Origin: Microbacter sp. GSS18 | GTDB taxonomy: Bacteria; Actinomycetota; Actinomycetes; Actinomycetales; Microbacteriaceae | Assembly: GCA_029319145.1 (NCBI GenBank) | Contig: CP119753.1 | Location: 1,240,001-1,304,000, forward strand | Reading direction: 5' to 3' | DNA length: 64,000 nucleotides | Part shown: positions 30,797-39,170 of the stretch, piece after piece | Layout: each line of letters begins with the position of its first letter | Numbering within the stretch: position 1 is the first letter of the stretch | Position numbers and translations under genes: made by a program | Notes under the pieces: model-generated | Told to the model about the DNA's origin: nothing | Seen by the model: the letters and a program-made list of their open reading frames with translations, nothing else | Databases searched by the model: none

Positions 30797-31665
30797 GCCG
30801 GCACCCGGCGGAGCTTCGCCATCGGGGCGAACTCGCCCGGGAAGACGCGCTTCACGCCGTCGCCGATCGCGGTCTCGATGATCCGGATGTCGCGCACGAG
30901 GTGGCTGAACCCGCCGGGTTCGAGGGACGCGGCGTGGTCGGAACCCCACATCGTGCGATCCAGTGTGATGTGACGCTCGACCGCGACCGCGCCCAGGGCG
31001 ACGGCGGCCAGCGAGATCTGGAGTCCTCGCTCATGCCCCGAATACCCCACGGGCACGCCGGGATACCGGTCGCGCAGCACCGGGATCACACGCAGGTTCG
31101 CCTCGTCGGGCTCCATCGGGTAGGTCGAGGTCGCGTGCATGAGCACGACGCGGTCGGTGCCGACGACGTCGAGCGCGCGATCGATCTGCTCGATCGTCGA
31201 CATGCCGGTGGAGAGGATGACCGGCTTGCCGGTCTGGCGCAGCGCGTCGAGGAGGTCCAGATCGGTGAGCGACGCGGATGCCACCTTGTGCGCGACGACG
31301 CCGAGGCGTTCGAGGAACGCCACGCTCGGGACGTCCCACGGCGACGCGAACCAGTCCAGGCCCCGCATCGTGGCGTGATCGCCGACCTCGATGTACTGGG
31401 CGTGGTCGAACTCGACGCGATGCCGGTACTCGAGGTACGTCATCGTGCCCCACGGCGTCTCGCGGGGAACGTCGCGCATGTGCTCCGGCGTGCAGATGTC
31501 GGGGGTGCGCTTCTGGAACTTCACCGCCTGAGCGCCGGCATCGGCGGCGACGTCGATGAGGCGCTTGGCGATCTCGACATCGCCGTTGTGGTTCAAGCCG
31601 ATCTCGGCGATCACGTACGCGGGGCGGCCGCCGCCGATCACATGGGTTCCGATGGTGACGGTCAT
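30793..31665 (-). CDS. neuB: N-acetylneuraminate synthase family protein without SAF domain
   Basis: NeuB-type enzymes condense a six-carbon sugar (ManNAc or its 6-phosphate, or a related sugar) with phosphoenolpyruvate to a nine-carbon acid. The 290-aa product contains the complete TIM-barrel part: AYVIAEIGLNHNGD near residue 17, AVKFQKR, KVASASLTDLDLL, PVILSTGMST, GYSGHERG, and ERHITLDRTMWGSDHAASL. It stops directly after the barrel; the C-terminal SAF (antifreeze-like) domain of about 60 residues found in E. coli NeuB is absent. ATG 31663-31665 overlaps the neuA stop by 4 bp. The exact sugar cannot be told from sequence. Confidence 0.88.
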   Translation of the reverse strand: MTVTIGTHVIGGGRPAYVIAEIGLNHNGDVEIAKRLIDVAADAGAQAVKFQKRTPDICTPEHMRDVPRETPWGTMTYLEYRHRVEFDHAQYIEVGDHATMRGLDWFASPWDVPSVAFLERLGVVAHKVASASLTDLDLLDALRQTGKPVILSTGMSTIEQIDRALDVVGTDRVVLMHATSTYPMEPDEANLRVIPVLRDRYPGVPVGYSGHERGLQISLAAVALGAVAVERHITLDRTMWGSDHAASLEPGGFSHLVRDIRIIETAIGDGVKRVFPGEFAPMAKLRRVPA

Positions 31666-32861
31666 GGTCGCTCCTGAGCGGTCGGTGAGGGGGACGACGG
31701 GGTCTTCCTGTGCCGCGCCGCGAGGACGCGGTCGGCGAGTTCGCGCACCGCGCCGTCGCCACCGGCGCGATCCAGGACGAGGCGCGCCGCGGCGAGGACC
31801 TCCGGATGCGCGTCCGCCACAGCGATGGGCCAGCCGACGGCCTCGAGGCACGCCAGATCGTTGACGTCGTTGCCGAGGTAGGCGATGCGCGAGAGCGGGA
31901 TGCCCCGCTCATGGGCCCACTCGCGCAGTGCGGCGAGCTTGTCGCCGAGACCCTGCCGCGCGTCGACGCCGAGCTTGGCCGCGCGGGCGGAGACGACGGG
32001 GTTGGTCTCGCTCGAGAGGATGGCGACGGGAACGCCCGCCCGCCGCAGCGCGGCCACGCCCCACCCGTCCGATCGGCTCACGACGACCGTCTCGCGGCCG
32101 TCCTGGTCGACCGCGGCGGTGTCGTCGGTGTGCACACCGTCGAAGTCCGTGACGACGGCGTCGACGTCGACCGGCCCGGGCCTGTCGAACAGCGGGGCGA
32201 GCGTGCGGGCTCGTTCGAGTTCGCTCTCGGTGTCGATCTCGAGCGCCGTGCGCTCGGGCACCTCGACGATGCCGATGCTTCCGAAGAACCGGTGCGCGCT
32301 GGCGCGGAAACCCTTCGCGCGCATGACGTAGAACGCGCCGGTCTCGAGGAAGTGCGGTTCGCGGTCCTGGCGACGCGGCCGGTGCGAGGCATCGTGGTTG
32401 ACCGCCTCGGCGGCATCCCCCGCTCCCCGCGCCCAGAGGAACCCGTAGGTCTCGACGGCGGAGAAGACGCTGTCGCGCCGGCGCGAGCGCACGAGCTGCA
32501 CCGCCTCGTCCAGCGCCTCAGTGTCGATGAAGGGGGACGTCGCCTGCAGGAACGCCACGACGCGCACCGGCACACCGCGGTCGTCGAGCACATCGAGGGC
32601 GTGCAGGAGCGCGCTCTCGCTCGATGCGGTGTCGCCGGAGAGCTCGCCCGGACGCTCCACGATCTCGGCGCCCCACTCGGCGGCGACGGCGGCGATGTCG
32701 GGGTCGTCCGTGGACACCACCACGCGGTCGATGCACCGGGCGCTCGCCGCGGCGACGACGGCACGGGCGATGAGCGGGATGCCTCCGACGCGGCGGAGGT
32801 TCTTGCGCGGGACGCCCTTCGAGCCGCCTCGCGCCGGGATGATCGCGACGTTCTCGCTCAT
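31662..32861 (-). CDS. neuA: acylneuraminate cytidylyltransferase fused to HAD phosphatase
   Basis: A 399-aa two-domain enzyme. The N-terminal domain (about 1-225) activates a nonulosonic acid with CTP: IIPARGGSKGVPRKN, FLQATSPF, LETGAFYVMRA and EIDTESELERA are intact. The C-terminal domain (about 230-390) is a KdsC-like HAD phosphatase with DFDGVHTD (motif I, both aspartates kept), ILSSETN (motif II), the lysine of GLGDKL, and GNDVNDLACLEAVG (motif IV). The fusion suggests that a 9-phosphate is removed before or during activation. ATG 32859-32861 overlaps the upstream stop by 4 bp. Confidence 0.9.
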   Translation of the reverse strand: MSENVAIIPARGGSKGVPRKNLRRVGGIPLIARAVVAAASARCIDRVVVSTDDPDIAAVAAEWGAEIVERPGELSGDTASSESALLHALDVLDDRGVPVRVVAFLQATSPFIDTEALDEAVQLVRSRRRDSVFSAVETYGFLWARGAGDAAEAVNHDASHRPRRQDREPHFLETGAFYVMRAKGFRASAHRFFGSIGIVEVPERTALEIDTESELERARTLAPLFDRPGPVDVDAVVTDFDGVHTDDTAAVDQDGRETVVVSRSDGWGVAALRRAGVPVAILSSETNPVVSARAAKLGVDARQGLGDKLAALREWAHERGIPLSRIAYLGNDVNDLACLEAVGWPIAVADAHPEVLAAARLVLDRAGGDGAVRELADRVLAARHRKTPSSPSPTAQERP

Positions 32862-33784
32862 GCCCCTCCCGCCCTCGCACGCCGGGATACTCGCGCGACG
32901 GGCGCCCCCTCGTGGATCGTCGACCCCGTGCCGGCGAGCACGTGCCGCAGCGTCGTCGTCGTGCTGGAGGGCTGAGTGTGCAGCTCCAGTGCCCGAGCGG
33001 TCCCCGCCAGCACGAGCTCGGCGGGAAGCCCGGTGTCCACGACCTCCACGCCGGCGATCGCGCCGACCGCCCGTCGCTGCGCCGCGGGCTCGCGGCGATG
33101 GGGCAGATACGACGCCGATCCGCCGTCGGCGATCCGGCGCACCCATGCCACGTACTCGTCCGACGACATCCGACCGTCGACCGGCCGGGACGATCCCAGG
33201 ATGACGCGCGGGGTCGTCACCGCGGCACCGGGCGCCGTGTCACGCGTCCACGCGAACGCGTGCTCGGCGACGGCGATGCCGCGGTCGTGCAGGCGCGCGC
33301 GCCGCACGTCCCCGAAGTCGAATGCGGTGAAGAAGTCGACGCCGCCCCGCGCGGCCAGGCGCGAGACCCGCTCGAGCGCGAACAGCGCCGCGACAGATGC
33401 CGCACGACCCTCGGCGATCCCCGGGCGGTGGTAGCCGCGGTCGCCGAGCAGCGTGTCGGCGAACGGCACGACGTTCGCGCCGTCGTCGAGGAACGTGATG
33501 CGCCGCGGCCGCAGCACGGCCGCGGCCAGACGGAACTGCCCCGAGAATCCGTCGCCGACCAGCCAGTGCCGATGACCCGCGAGCAGACTCCACGGGATGC
33601 CGACGAACGGCGTGCACTCGCCGAACAGCACGCCTCGGCGAAGGAGCTCGTCGCCGGTGGGCCCCATCTGCGCGGTCAGCCGGCCCGCGATCGGCACGGC
33701 CCGGCCGGCGCGGTGCGCCCACTCGGCGGCACCGACGAGCTGCAGCGGCGACTCCACCCAGGCGATCACCTCGTCGCGATGCAC
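32858..33784 (-). CDS. polysialyltransferase-family glycosyltransferase
   Basis: The 308-aa product begins MHRDEVIAWVESPLQLVGAAEW, the opening of the alpha-2,8-polysialyltransferase family (PF07388), followed by FLDDGANVVPFADTLL in the first half and SSRPVDGRMSSDEYVAWVR and YLPHRREPAAQRRA in the second. Such enzymes use CMP-activated sialic acid. It is the first gene of the cluster; GTG 33782-33784 has GGAGG four bases upstream. Its stop overlaps the neuA start by 4 bp. The acceptor is unknown. The 202 bp before it, up to the divergent exonuclease gene, should hold the cluster promoter. Confidence 0.82.
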   Translation of the reverse strand: MHRDEVIAWVESPLQLVGAAEWAHRAGRAVPIAGRLTAQMGPTGDELLRRGVLFGECTPFVGIPWSLLAGHRHWLVGDGFSGQFRLAAAVLRPRRITFLDDGANVVPFADTLLGDRGYHRPGIAEGRAASVAALFALERVSRLAARGGVDFFTAFDFGDVRRARLHDRGIAVAEHAFAWTRDTAPGAAVTTPRVILGSSRPVDGRMSSDEYVAWVRRIADGGSASYLPHRREPAAQRRAVGAIAGVEVVDTGLPAELVLAGTARALELHTQPSSTTTTLRHVLAGTGSTIHEGAPVARVSRRARAGGA

Positions 33785-33986
33785 GGCGCCTCCGTATCGT
33801 TCGCGCCGGCCGCGTGTGCCGCGGCCGGATGCGCGTGTCCGATCACGATCACGGATCACCGTGAACGCGACGCCAAAGCACTGACGTCCGGGAGGCGACG
33901 CTCCGGTGAACGGATGCCTTTCCTGCGGGATGCAGACGCGCGGGGAGCCGCCCTGCGGATCCCGGCGGCCCTGAGAGACTGTCGTC

Positions 33987-34910
33987 GTGACCGACCGCCT
34001 CATGCTCCTCGACAGCGCCTCGCTGTACTTCCGCGCCTTCTTCGGCGTACCCGACTCGGTGCGCGCCGCGGACGGCACGTCCGTCAACGCGGTGCGCGGC
34101 TTCCTCGACATCATCGCCAAGCTCGTCGGAACCTACTCGCCCACCCGGCTCGTCGCGTGCTGGGACGACGACTGGCGACCGCAGTGGCGCGTCGATCTCA
34201 TCCCCACCTACAAGACCCACCGGGTGGTCGAGGAGGTCGAGTCCGGCCCGGATGTCGAAGAGGTGCCCGACCCGCTGCAGGCCCAGGTCCCGGTGATCCG
34301 CGAGGTGCTCGACGCTCTCGGCATCCCGGTCGTCGGCGCGCCCGAGCACGAGGCCGACGACGTCATCGGGACGCTCGCGACGATCGCCGACATGCCCGTC
34401 GACGTGGTGACCGGCGACCGCGATCTCTTCCAGCTCGTCGAGGACGCCAGGAACGTCCGCGTGATCTACACCGGGCGGGGCATGAGCAATCTCGACGTGC
34501 TCACCGACGACGCCGTGCTGGCCAAGTACGGCGTGCGACCGTCACAGTACGCCGACTTCGCGACCCTGCGCGGCGACCCCTCGGACGGCCTGCCCGGAGT
34601 CGCCGGGGTCGGCGAGAAGACGGCGGCGAAGCTGCTCGCCGAGCACGGCGACCTGGCGGGCGTGATCGCGGCGGCGGAGGCCGGCACGGGGATGACGGCG
34701 GGCGTGCGGAACAAGATCCTCGCCGCCCTGCCCTACCTCGAGGTCGCACCGACGGTGGTGCGTGTCGTGCGCGACCTCGACCTCCCCCCGGCGGACGCTC
34801 CGCTCGCGCCGCTCGACGACGAGGCCCTGGCTCACGCGAGGGCCCTCGCCGAGACGTGGAACCTCGGCGGATCGCTCGAACGCGCCCTCGCCGCTCTCTC
34901 CGGCCGCTGA
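33987..34910 (+). CDS. 5'-3' exonuclease (FEN/PolA N-terminal type)
   Basis: A 307-aa stand-alone nuclease like the N-terminal domain of DNA polymerase I, likely to remove flaps or RNA primers. It has the PIN-like metal site residues (MLLDSASLYFRAFFG, CWDDDW, EHEADDVIGTLA, DVVTGDRDLFQLV) and the helix-three-turn-helix DNA clamp LPGVAGVGEKTAAKLL. The GTG at 33987 lies 6 nt after GAGACT, a weak leaderless -10. It is divergent from the nonulosonic acid cluster. Confidence 0.92.
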   Translation: MTDRLMLLDSASLYFRAFFGVPDSVRAADGTSVNAVRGFLDIIAKLVGTYSPTRLVACWDDDWRPQWRVDLIPTYKTHRVVEEVESGPDVEEVPDPLQAQVPVIREVLDALGIPVVGAPEHEADDVIGTLATIADMPVDVVTGDRDLFQLVEDARNVRVIYTGRGMSNLDVLTDDAVLAKYGVRPSQYADFATLRGDPSDGLPGVAGVGEKTAAKLLAEHGDLAGVIAAAEAGTGMTAGVRNKILAALPYLEVAPTVVRVVRDLDLPPADAPLAPLDDEALAHARALAETWNLGGSLERALAALSGR

Positions 34911-34977
34911 ACCGCCCCGACTCCCACACGGCGGGAGTGCGGATGCGCCATCAGACGTCTCCCAGCGAACGGCGACC

Positions 34978-34983
34978 TAGCAT
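34978..34983 (+). promoter_or_regulatory. -10 element of the orphan histidine kinase (leaderless type)
   Basis: TAGCAT is followed by CGTCCC and ATG at 34990. Confidence 0.55.
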
Positions 34984-34989
34984 CGTCCC

Positions 34990-36165
34990 ATGCCGGGTTC
35001 CCCTTGGGACGAGCCCGGGTCGCGCTCCGGTGCGCGGCCTGCCGTCGCCGTCCTTCTGCCCGTCGTCATATCGCTGGTGGTGCAGCTTGCTGCCGCGACC
35101 GCCCTTGCGCTGTGGACGACCGGGCCGCGATACGTGCTGGCCTCGATCGCGCTCGCCGCGGCATCCGCGCTGGCGCTCCTCGCCGCACGGCGACTGCCCG
35201 GGCCGACGGTGGCGGTCATCACCGCCCTCGCCGTGTCCGCGCTCCTCGTGCCGCCGATCGGTCCGGCTCCCTTCGTCGCGCTGGGGTTCGCGATCGTGGC
35301 GGCGCTCGCGGGCGGCGCACGGCTGTGGGCCTGGATCTCGGTGGGCGCGGGATGGGTGCTCGTCCTCATCGGCGGTCAGGTCGCCGGCGTCGAATGGCCC
35401 CCGATCGCGGTCGCCGGGACGACCGTCGTCCTGGGCGCGTGCTTCGCGATCGGCGAGGGCCTGCGCACGCGGCGCCGGATCGACGACGAACGGCTCGCGC
35501 GGCTGGCTGAGCGTCGGCGCGCGATCGAACTCGACGAGCAGGAGCGCATGGCGCGCGACATGCACGACGCGCTGGCCAACACCCTCAGCCGCATCTCCGC
35601 CGAATCACGTCTGGGGCTGGCCGGATTCGACCGCGACCCCGAGCGCGCCCGCGACGCACTCGCCCGCATCCGCACCCTCGGCGCGACCGGTCTCGACGAA
35701 GTGCGCGGCGTCCTGTCCTTCCTTCGCGGCGAGGAGGCCGGCGCGCCGGCGACGGCGCCGCTGACGCCCCTGCCGCAGCTGTCGCACCTTCCCGCGCTCA
35801 TCACCGGCCGGAGCACCCTCGGGCTCGAGATCACCCTTGACGACGAGCTGCGCGGCCAGCTGCCGGCCGGAGCCGTGCAGACCTCGGCATACCGCATCGT
35901 GCAGGAGGCGCTCGCCAACATCGTGCGCCACTCCGCCGCGGCCACCGCGACCGTCACGCTGGCTCGGGACCCCGGAGATCACGGCGATCTGGTCGTCACG
36001 ATCGCGGACGACGGGGTGGGGGTCCCCGCCGGGCTGCCCGAGCGCGGCGGCGTGCGCGGCATGCGGCTGCGCACCGAGGCGCTCGGCGGCACGCTCGACA
36101 TCTCTCCCGCCCGGCTGACGGGAACGGTCGTGAAGGCCCGGCTGCCCTGGAACGCGCCGCTCTGA
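34990..36165 (+). CDS. NarL-type sensor histidine kinase (HisKA_3), orphan
   Basis: The 391-aa kinase has four or five membrane segments in its first 155 residues, then the HisKA_3 dimerisation helix RMARDMHDALANTLSRIS (His near residue 194) and an ATPase domain (AYRIVQEALANIVRHSAA, TIADDGVGV, GGVRGMRLRTEALGG, and KARLPW at the end). Kinases of this kind usually have a NarL/LuxR-type regulator right behind them, but none is next to it here; the next gene is an MFS transporter on the other strand, 4 bp away. The signal is unknown. Confidence 0.9.
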   Translation: MPGSPWDEPGSRSGARPAVAVLLPVVISLVVQLAAATALALWTTGPRYVLASIALAAASALALLAARRLPGPTVAVITALAVSALLVPPIGPAPFVALGFAIVAALAGGARLWAWISVGAGWVLVLIGGQVAGVEWPPIAVAGTTVVLGACFAIGEGLRTRRRIDDERLARLAERRRAIELDEQERMARDMHDALANTLSRISAESRLGLAGFDRDPERARDALARIRTLGATGLDEVRGVLSFLRGEEAGAPATAPLTPLPQLSHLPALITGRSTLGLEITLDDELRGQLPAGAVQTSAYRIVQEALANIVRHSAAATATVTLARDPGDHGDLVVTIADDGVGVPAGLPERGGVRGMRLRTEALGGTLDISPARLTGTVVKARLPWNAPL

Positions 36166-36169
36166 CCGA

Positions 36170-37438
36170 TCAGCCGCCGGGAGCCGCCCGGACCGCGGCG
36201 ACGAACGCGAGCGTGAGCATGATGCAGTAGCCCACCGCCACGATGAGGACGATGACCAGCGGCACCGTCCAGCCCCCGGTGGCCTCGGACATCGCCCCGA
36301 ACGCCGGGCCCGCCAGAGCGGCCATCGCGTAGCCGCCGCCCTGCACGAGCGCTGACATGCCGGCGGCCTCGCCGTCGCTGCGCGCGACGCCCACGAGCGC
36401 GGCGAAGATCACCACGAAGCCCCCGGAATGGCCGATGGCGCCGACGGCCAGCCACAGCCACAGCAGCTGCGGCGCCACGAGAAGCCCGACGGCCAGCACG
36501 AGCCACGAGGCGCAGATGGCCGCGGGCGCCACGCCGCGCGGCGCGAACCGCGTCAGCATCGGCACCACGAAGGCCCCGGCGATGCCGACCCCCTGGTACA
36601 CCGAGGCGACAGCCCCCGCCGCCGCCGGTGCCAGCCCGAGCTCCTCGGACGCGAGAGTCGGCAGCCACGTCGACAGTCCGTAGTAGATCGTCGTCTGTCC
36701 GGCGAACGCCCCGACCAGCAGCCACGTCACGGGACGCCGCAGCCACGACGGATGCCGCGCGGTGACGGTCGGGACCGGCCCGGTGATCGTCTGCGGGTCG
36801 ATGTCCATCCCATCGAGCGCGGACGCATCGCGCGGCGCGACCTCGCCCGAGAACCGATCGGCCGCTCCCGACCGTCGCATGTGCGCGGACCACAGCAGAA
36901 TCCCGGCGACGGTGATCGCCGACCACGCCAGCAGCGCCCATGACCACCCGATCACCTCTGCGAGCGGAGCCGTCAGAAGAGCCGTCAGAAGCGACCCGAC
37001 GTTCAGCGTTGCGGCGTACCCGGCGGTGACGAGGGCCACGTGGGCGCGCGGGACGTCACGGCGGATGATCACGGGGATCACGACGTTGCCGATCGTCACG
37101 GCGGCGCCGATCACGAGCATGCCGGCCAGCATCCAGCCGAAACCCGGGAGCCCGCGGATCATTGTCCCCAGCAGGACACCCGTCAGCGACGCCATGAGTG
37201 CGGCCTCGGCCCCGGCCCGGCGGATCACCAGGGCCGCGAGCGGCGTGAGGACCGCGAACATCAGCACGGGCGCGGTCGTCACCAGCCCCGCGGCCGCGGA
37301 GCCGATGCCGAGATCGGCCTCGACGTCGCGCAGGACGGGCGTGATCGCCAGGATCGGCCCACGCAGGCTCAGCGCCGCCAGCAGCACGCCGGCCACGACC
37401 AGCCACGGCAGCGCCGCGCGTCGAGATGCGCGCGTCAC
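36170..37438 (-). CDS. MFS transporter, CynX/NimT family
   Basis: A 422-aa membrane protein with 12 hydrophobic segments and the CynX-type start (LRGPILAITPVLRDVEADLG), plus LVTTAPVLMFAVLTPLAALVIRR. The CynX group includes cyanate and nitroimidazole transport proteins; the substrate here cannot be told. GTG 37436-37438 is the first start of the conserved region. No neighbouring gene indicates a pathway. It ends 4 bp from the convergent orphan kinase. Confidence 0.85.
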   Translation of the reverse strand: MTRASRRAALPWLVVAGVLLAALSLRGPILAITPVLRDVEADLGIGSAAAGLVTTAPVLMFAVLTPLAALVIRRAGAEAALMASLTGVLLGTMIRGLPGFGWMLAGMLVIGAAVTIGNVVIPVIIRRDVPRAHVALVTAGYAATLNVGSLLTALLTAPLAEVIGWSWALLAWSAITVAGILLWSAHMRRSGAADRFSGEVAPRDASALDGMDIDPQTITGPVPTVTARHPSWLRRPVTWLLVGAFAGQTTIYYGLSTWLPTLASEELGLAPAAAGAVASVYQGVGIAGAFVVPMLTRFAPRGVAPAAICASWLVLAVGLLVAPQLLWLWLAVGAIGHSGGFVVIFAALVGVARSDGEAAGMSALVQGGGYAMAALAGPAFGAMSEATGGWTVPLVIVLIVAVGYCIMLTLAFVAAVRAAPGG

Positions 37439-37535
37439 CGGAGCGTCCCGCGGCCGGTGACCTCGACGGGCCGCCTCGGCGGACGCCGGGACGCGGTTTC
37501 GGCGCGGGGGTCCTGCATCCCTCGAAACTATCGCG

Positions 37536-38531
37536 TCAGCGCGGCCGACCCGTCCACGAACGCAGCGCCGCGAGATCCCACGTCGTCACGATCCGCTCCG
37601 CCGGCACGCCGGCCGCCTCGGCACGAGCGGCGCCGTGATCCAGCAGCGACAGCTGACCGGGTGCGTGCGCATCCGAGTCGATCGAGAAGAGGCACCCCGC
37701 CTCGATCGCCAGCGCGATGAGCTCGTCGGGCGGATCCTGCCGCTCGGGACGCGCGTTGATCTCGACGGCTACCCCGTTCGCCGCGCACGCATCGAAGACG
37801 GCGCGGGCGTCGAACGCCGAGGGCGGCCGCGTGCCGCGCTCGCCCTGCACGAGACGCCCGGTGACATGCCCCAGGACGTCGACGCGCGGATTCGAGGCTG
37901 CGGCGACGAGGCGGCGCGTCATCGGGGCGCGGTCCATCCGCAGCTTCGAGTGGGCCGACGCCACCACGATGTCCAGGTCGTCCAGCAGCGCGTCCTCCTG
38001 ATCGAGGGCGCCATCGTCGAGGATGTCGACCTCGATCCCCGACAGCAGCGTGAATCCCCCACCGGTGAATGCGGGCAGGACCTCCAGCTGCCGGCGCAGC
38101 CGCTCGGCGGACAGCCCGTTCGCCACACGCAGCCGCGGGGAATGGTCGGTGAGTGCGAGGTACTCGTGGCCCAGTGCGCGCGCCGCCTCGGCCATCAGGT
38201 CGATCGAGGTGAGCCCGTCCGACCAGTCGCTGTGGCTGTGCAGGTCGCCGCGCAGGCGGGCGCGCAGCCCTGAGGCGATCTGAACGCCCGCGCGCTCGCG
38301 CAGGTCGGCGAGGTACGCCGGGACCTCGCCGCGGAGCGACTCCTGGATGACGGCGAAGGACGAGTCCCCGATGCCCTTGCGGCGCCGAAGGCCCGCGGCA
38401 TCCCGCAGTTCCTCGTCGCTCAGCCCCGCGATGGCGTCGGCGGCGGCGCGGAACGCCTTCGACCGGTACCGCGACGACCGCTCCCGTTCGAGCAGCGTCG
38501 CGATCTCGACGAGCGCGTCATGCGGTCTCAT
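37536..38531 (-). CDS. PHP domain-containing protein (PolX-like C-terminal part)
   Basis: The 331-aa product has an N-terminal helix-hairpin-helix region (SKAFRAAADAIAGLSDEEL, RRRKGIGDSSFAVIQ) and a PHP metal-dependent phosphoesterase domain from about residue 92 (GDLHSHSDWSDG, LALTDHSPRL, LSGIEVDILDDG, VVASAHSKL, VEINARPERQDPP, FSIDSDAHAPG). All metal-binding histidines and acids that I would expect are present. It resembles PolX without the polymerase domain and may trim 3' ends or hydrolyse a phosphoester. The next gene upstream on the strand ends 28 bp before it. Confidence 0.85.
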   Translation of the reverse strand: MRPHDALVEIATLLERERSSRYRSKAFRAAADAIAGLSDEELRDAAGLRRRKGIGDSSFAVIQESLRGEVPAYLADLRERAGVQIASGLRARLRGDLHSHSDWSDGLTSIDLMAEAARALGHEYLALTDHSPRLRVANGLSAERLRRQLEVLPAFTGGGFTLLSGIEVDILDDGALDQEDALLDDLDIVVASAHSKLRMDRAPMTRRLVAAASNPRVDVLGHVTGRLVQGERGTRPPSAFDARAVFDACAANGVAVEINARPERQDPPDELIALAIEAGCLFSIDSDAHAPGQLSLLDHGAARAEAAGVPAERIVTTWDLAALRSWTGRPR

Positions 38532-38559
38532 GGCCGCACGACGCGCTCGCCGAGAGGGA

Positions 38560-39066
38560 TCACGCCACGCCTGCGCGCTTGACCACGACCGGCGCGCTCG
38601 CCAGACGGTGCATGGCCCATCCGAACATGATCGACAGGATGCCGATCCCCATCGCGAAGGCCGCGATGCCGAACGACACGACCGATGTGAACAGCGACGC
38701 CCGCAGGAAGGACGCGTTCATCATGGTCGCCCGCACGGGGTCCTCGCGGTCGAGCTCGGCGTAGGTCGCGCCCTCCGAGATCCCGAGAGCGTGGGTCTGG
38801 ATGATGTCGGCCTGGACGTAGGCCGTGAAGGGGCCCGCGACCGTCTGTCCCTGGAAGGCGATCGCGTCCTCGGGGATCGTGATGTTCTCGGCGCGAAGCT
38901 GCGACGACACCACGATCCACACGGCGATGCCCGCCACGATGAGGACGACACCGGCGATCATCCCCAGGATGCCGATCACCTTCACTCCGCCAAGGCTGCG
39001 CGACGGCGCTTCGACGGCGGCGGTCCCGTCGGATCCGGTGCTTTCCGGGGTGTTGCTGTCGGTCAT
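38560..39066 (-). CDS. two-segment membrane protein, unknown function
   Basis: A 168-aa protein with two membrane segments, at about residues 28-55 (VKVIGILGMIAGVVLIVAGI) and 125-150 (SVVSFGIAAFAMGIGILSIM), and an outer domain between them. Relatives in actinobacterial genomes are often misnamed LigA-type dioxygenase; no such motif is present. GGAGTAG lies just before ATG 39064-39066. A TAGTTT at 39106-39111 on the minus strand could be its -10 element. Confidence 0.65.
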   Translation of the reverse strand: MTDSNTPESTGSDGTAAVEAPSRSLGGVKVIGILGMIAGVVLIVAGIAVWIVVSSQLRAENITIPEDAIAFQGQTVAGPFTAYVQADIIQTHALGISEGATYAELDREDPVRATMMNASFLRASLFTSVVSFGIAAFAMGIGILSIMFGWAMHRLASAPVVVKRAGVA

Positions 39067-39170
39067 GAGCTACTCCTCGCATCGGTGAGCGTGTGTGCAG
39101 ACCACAAACTAGCGGGATCGCCCCGGGCCACGACACCCCTCATGGGGCCTTTGGTCCCGCGGGCCGCGTG

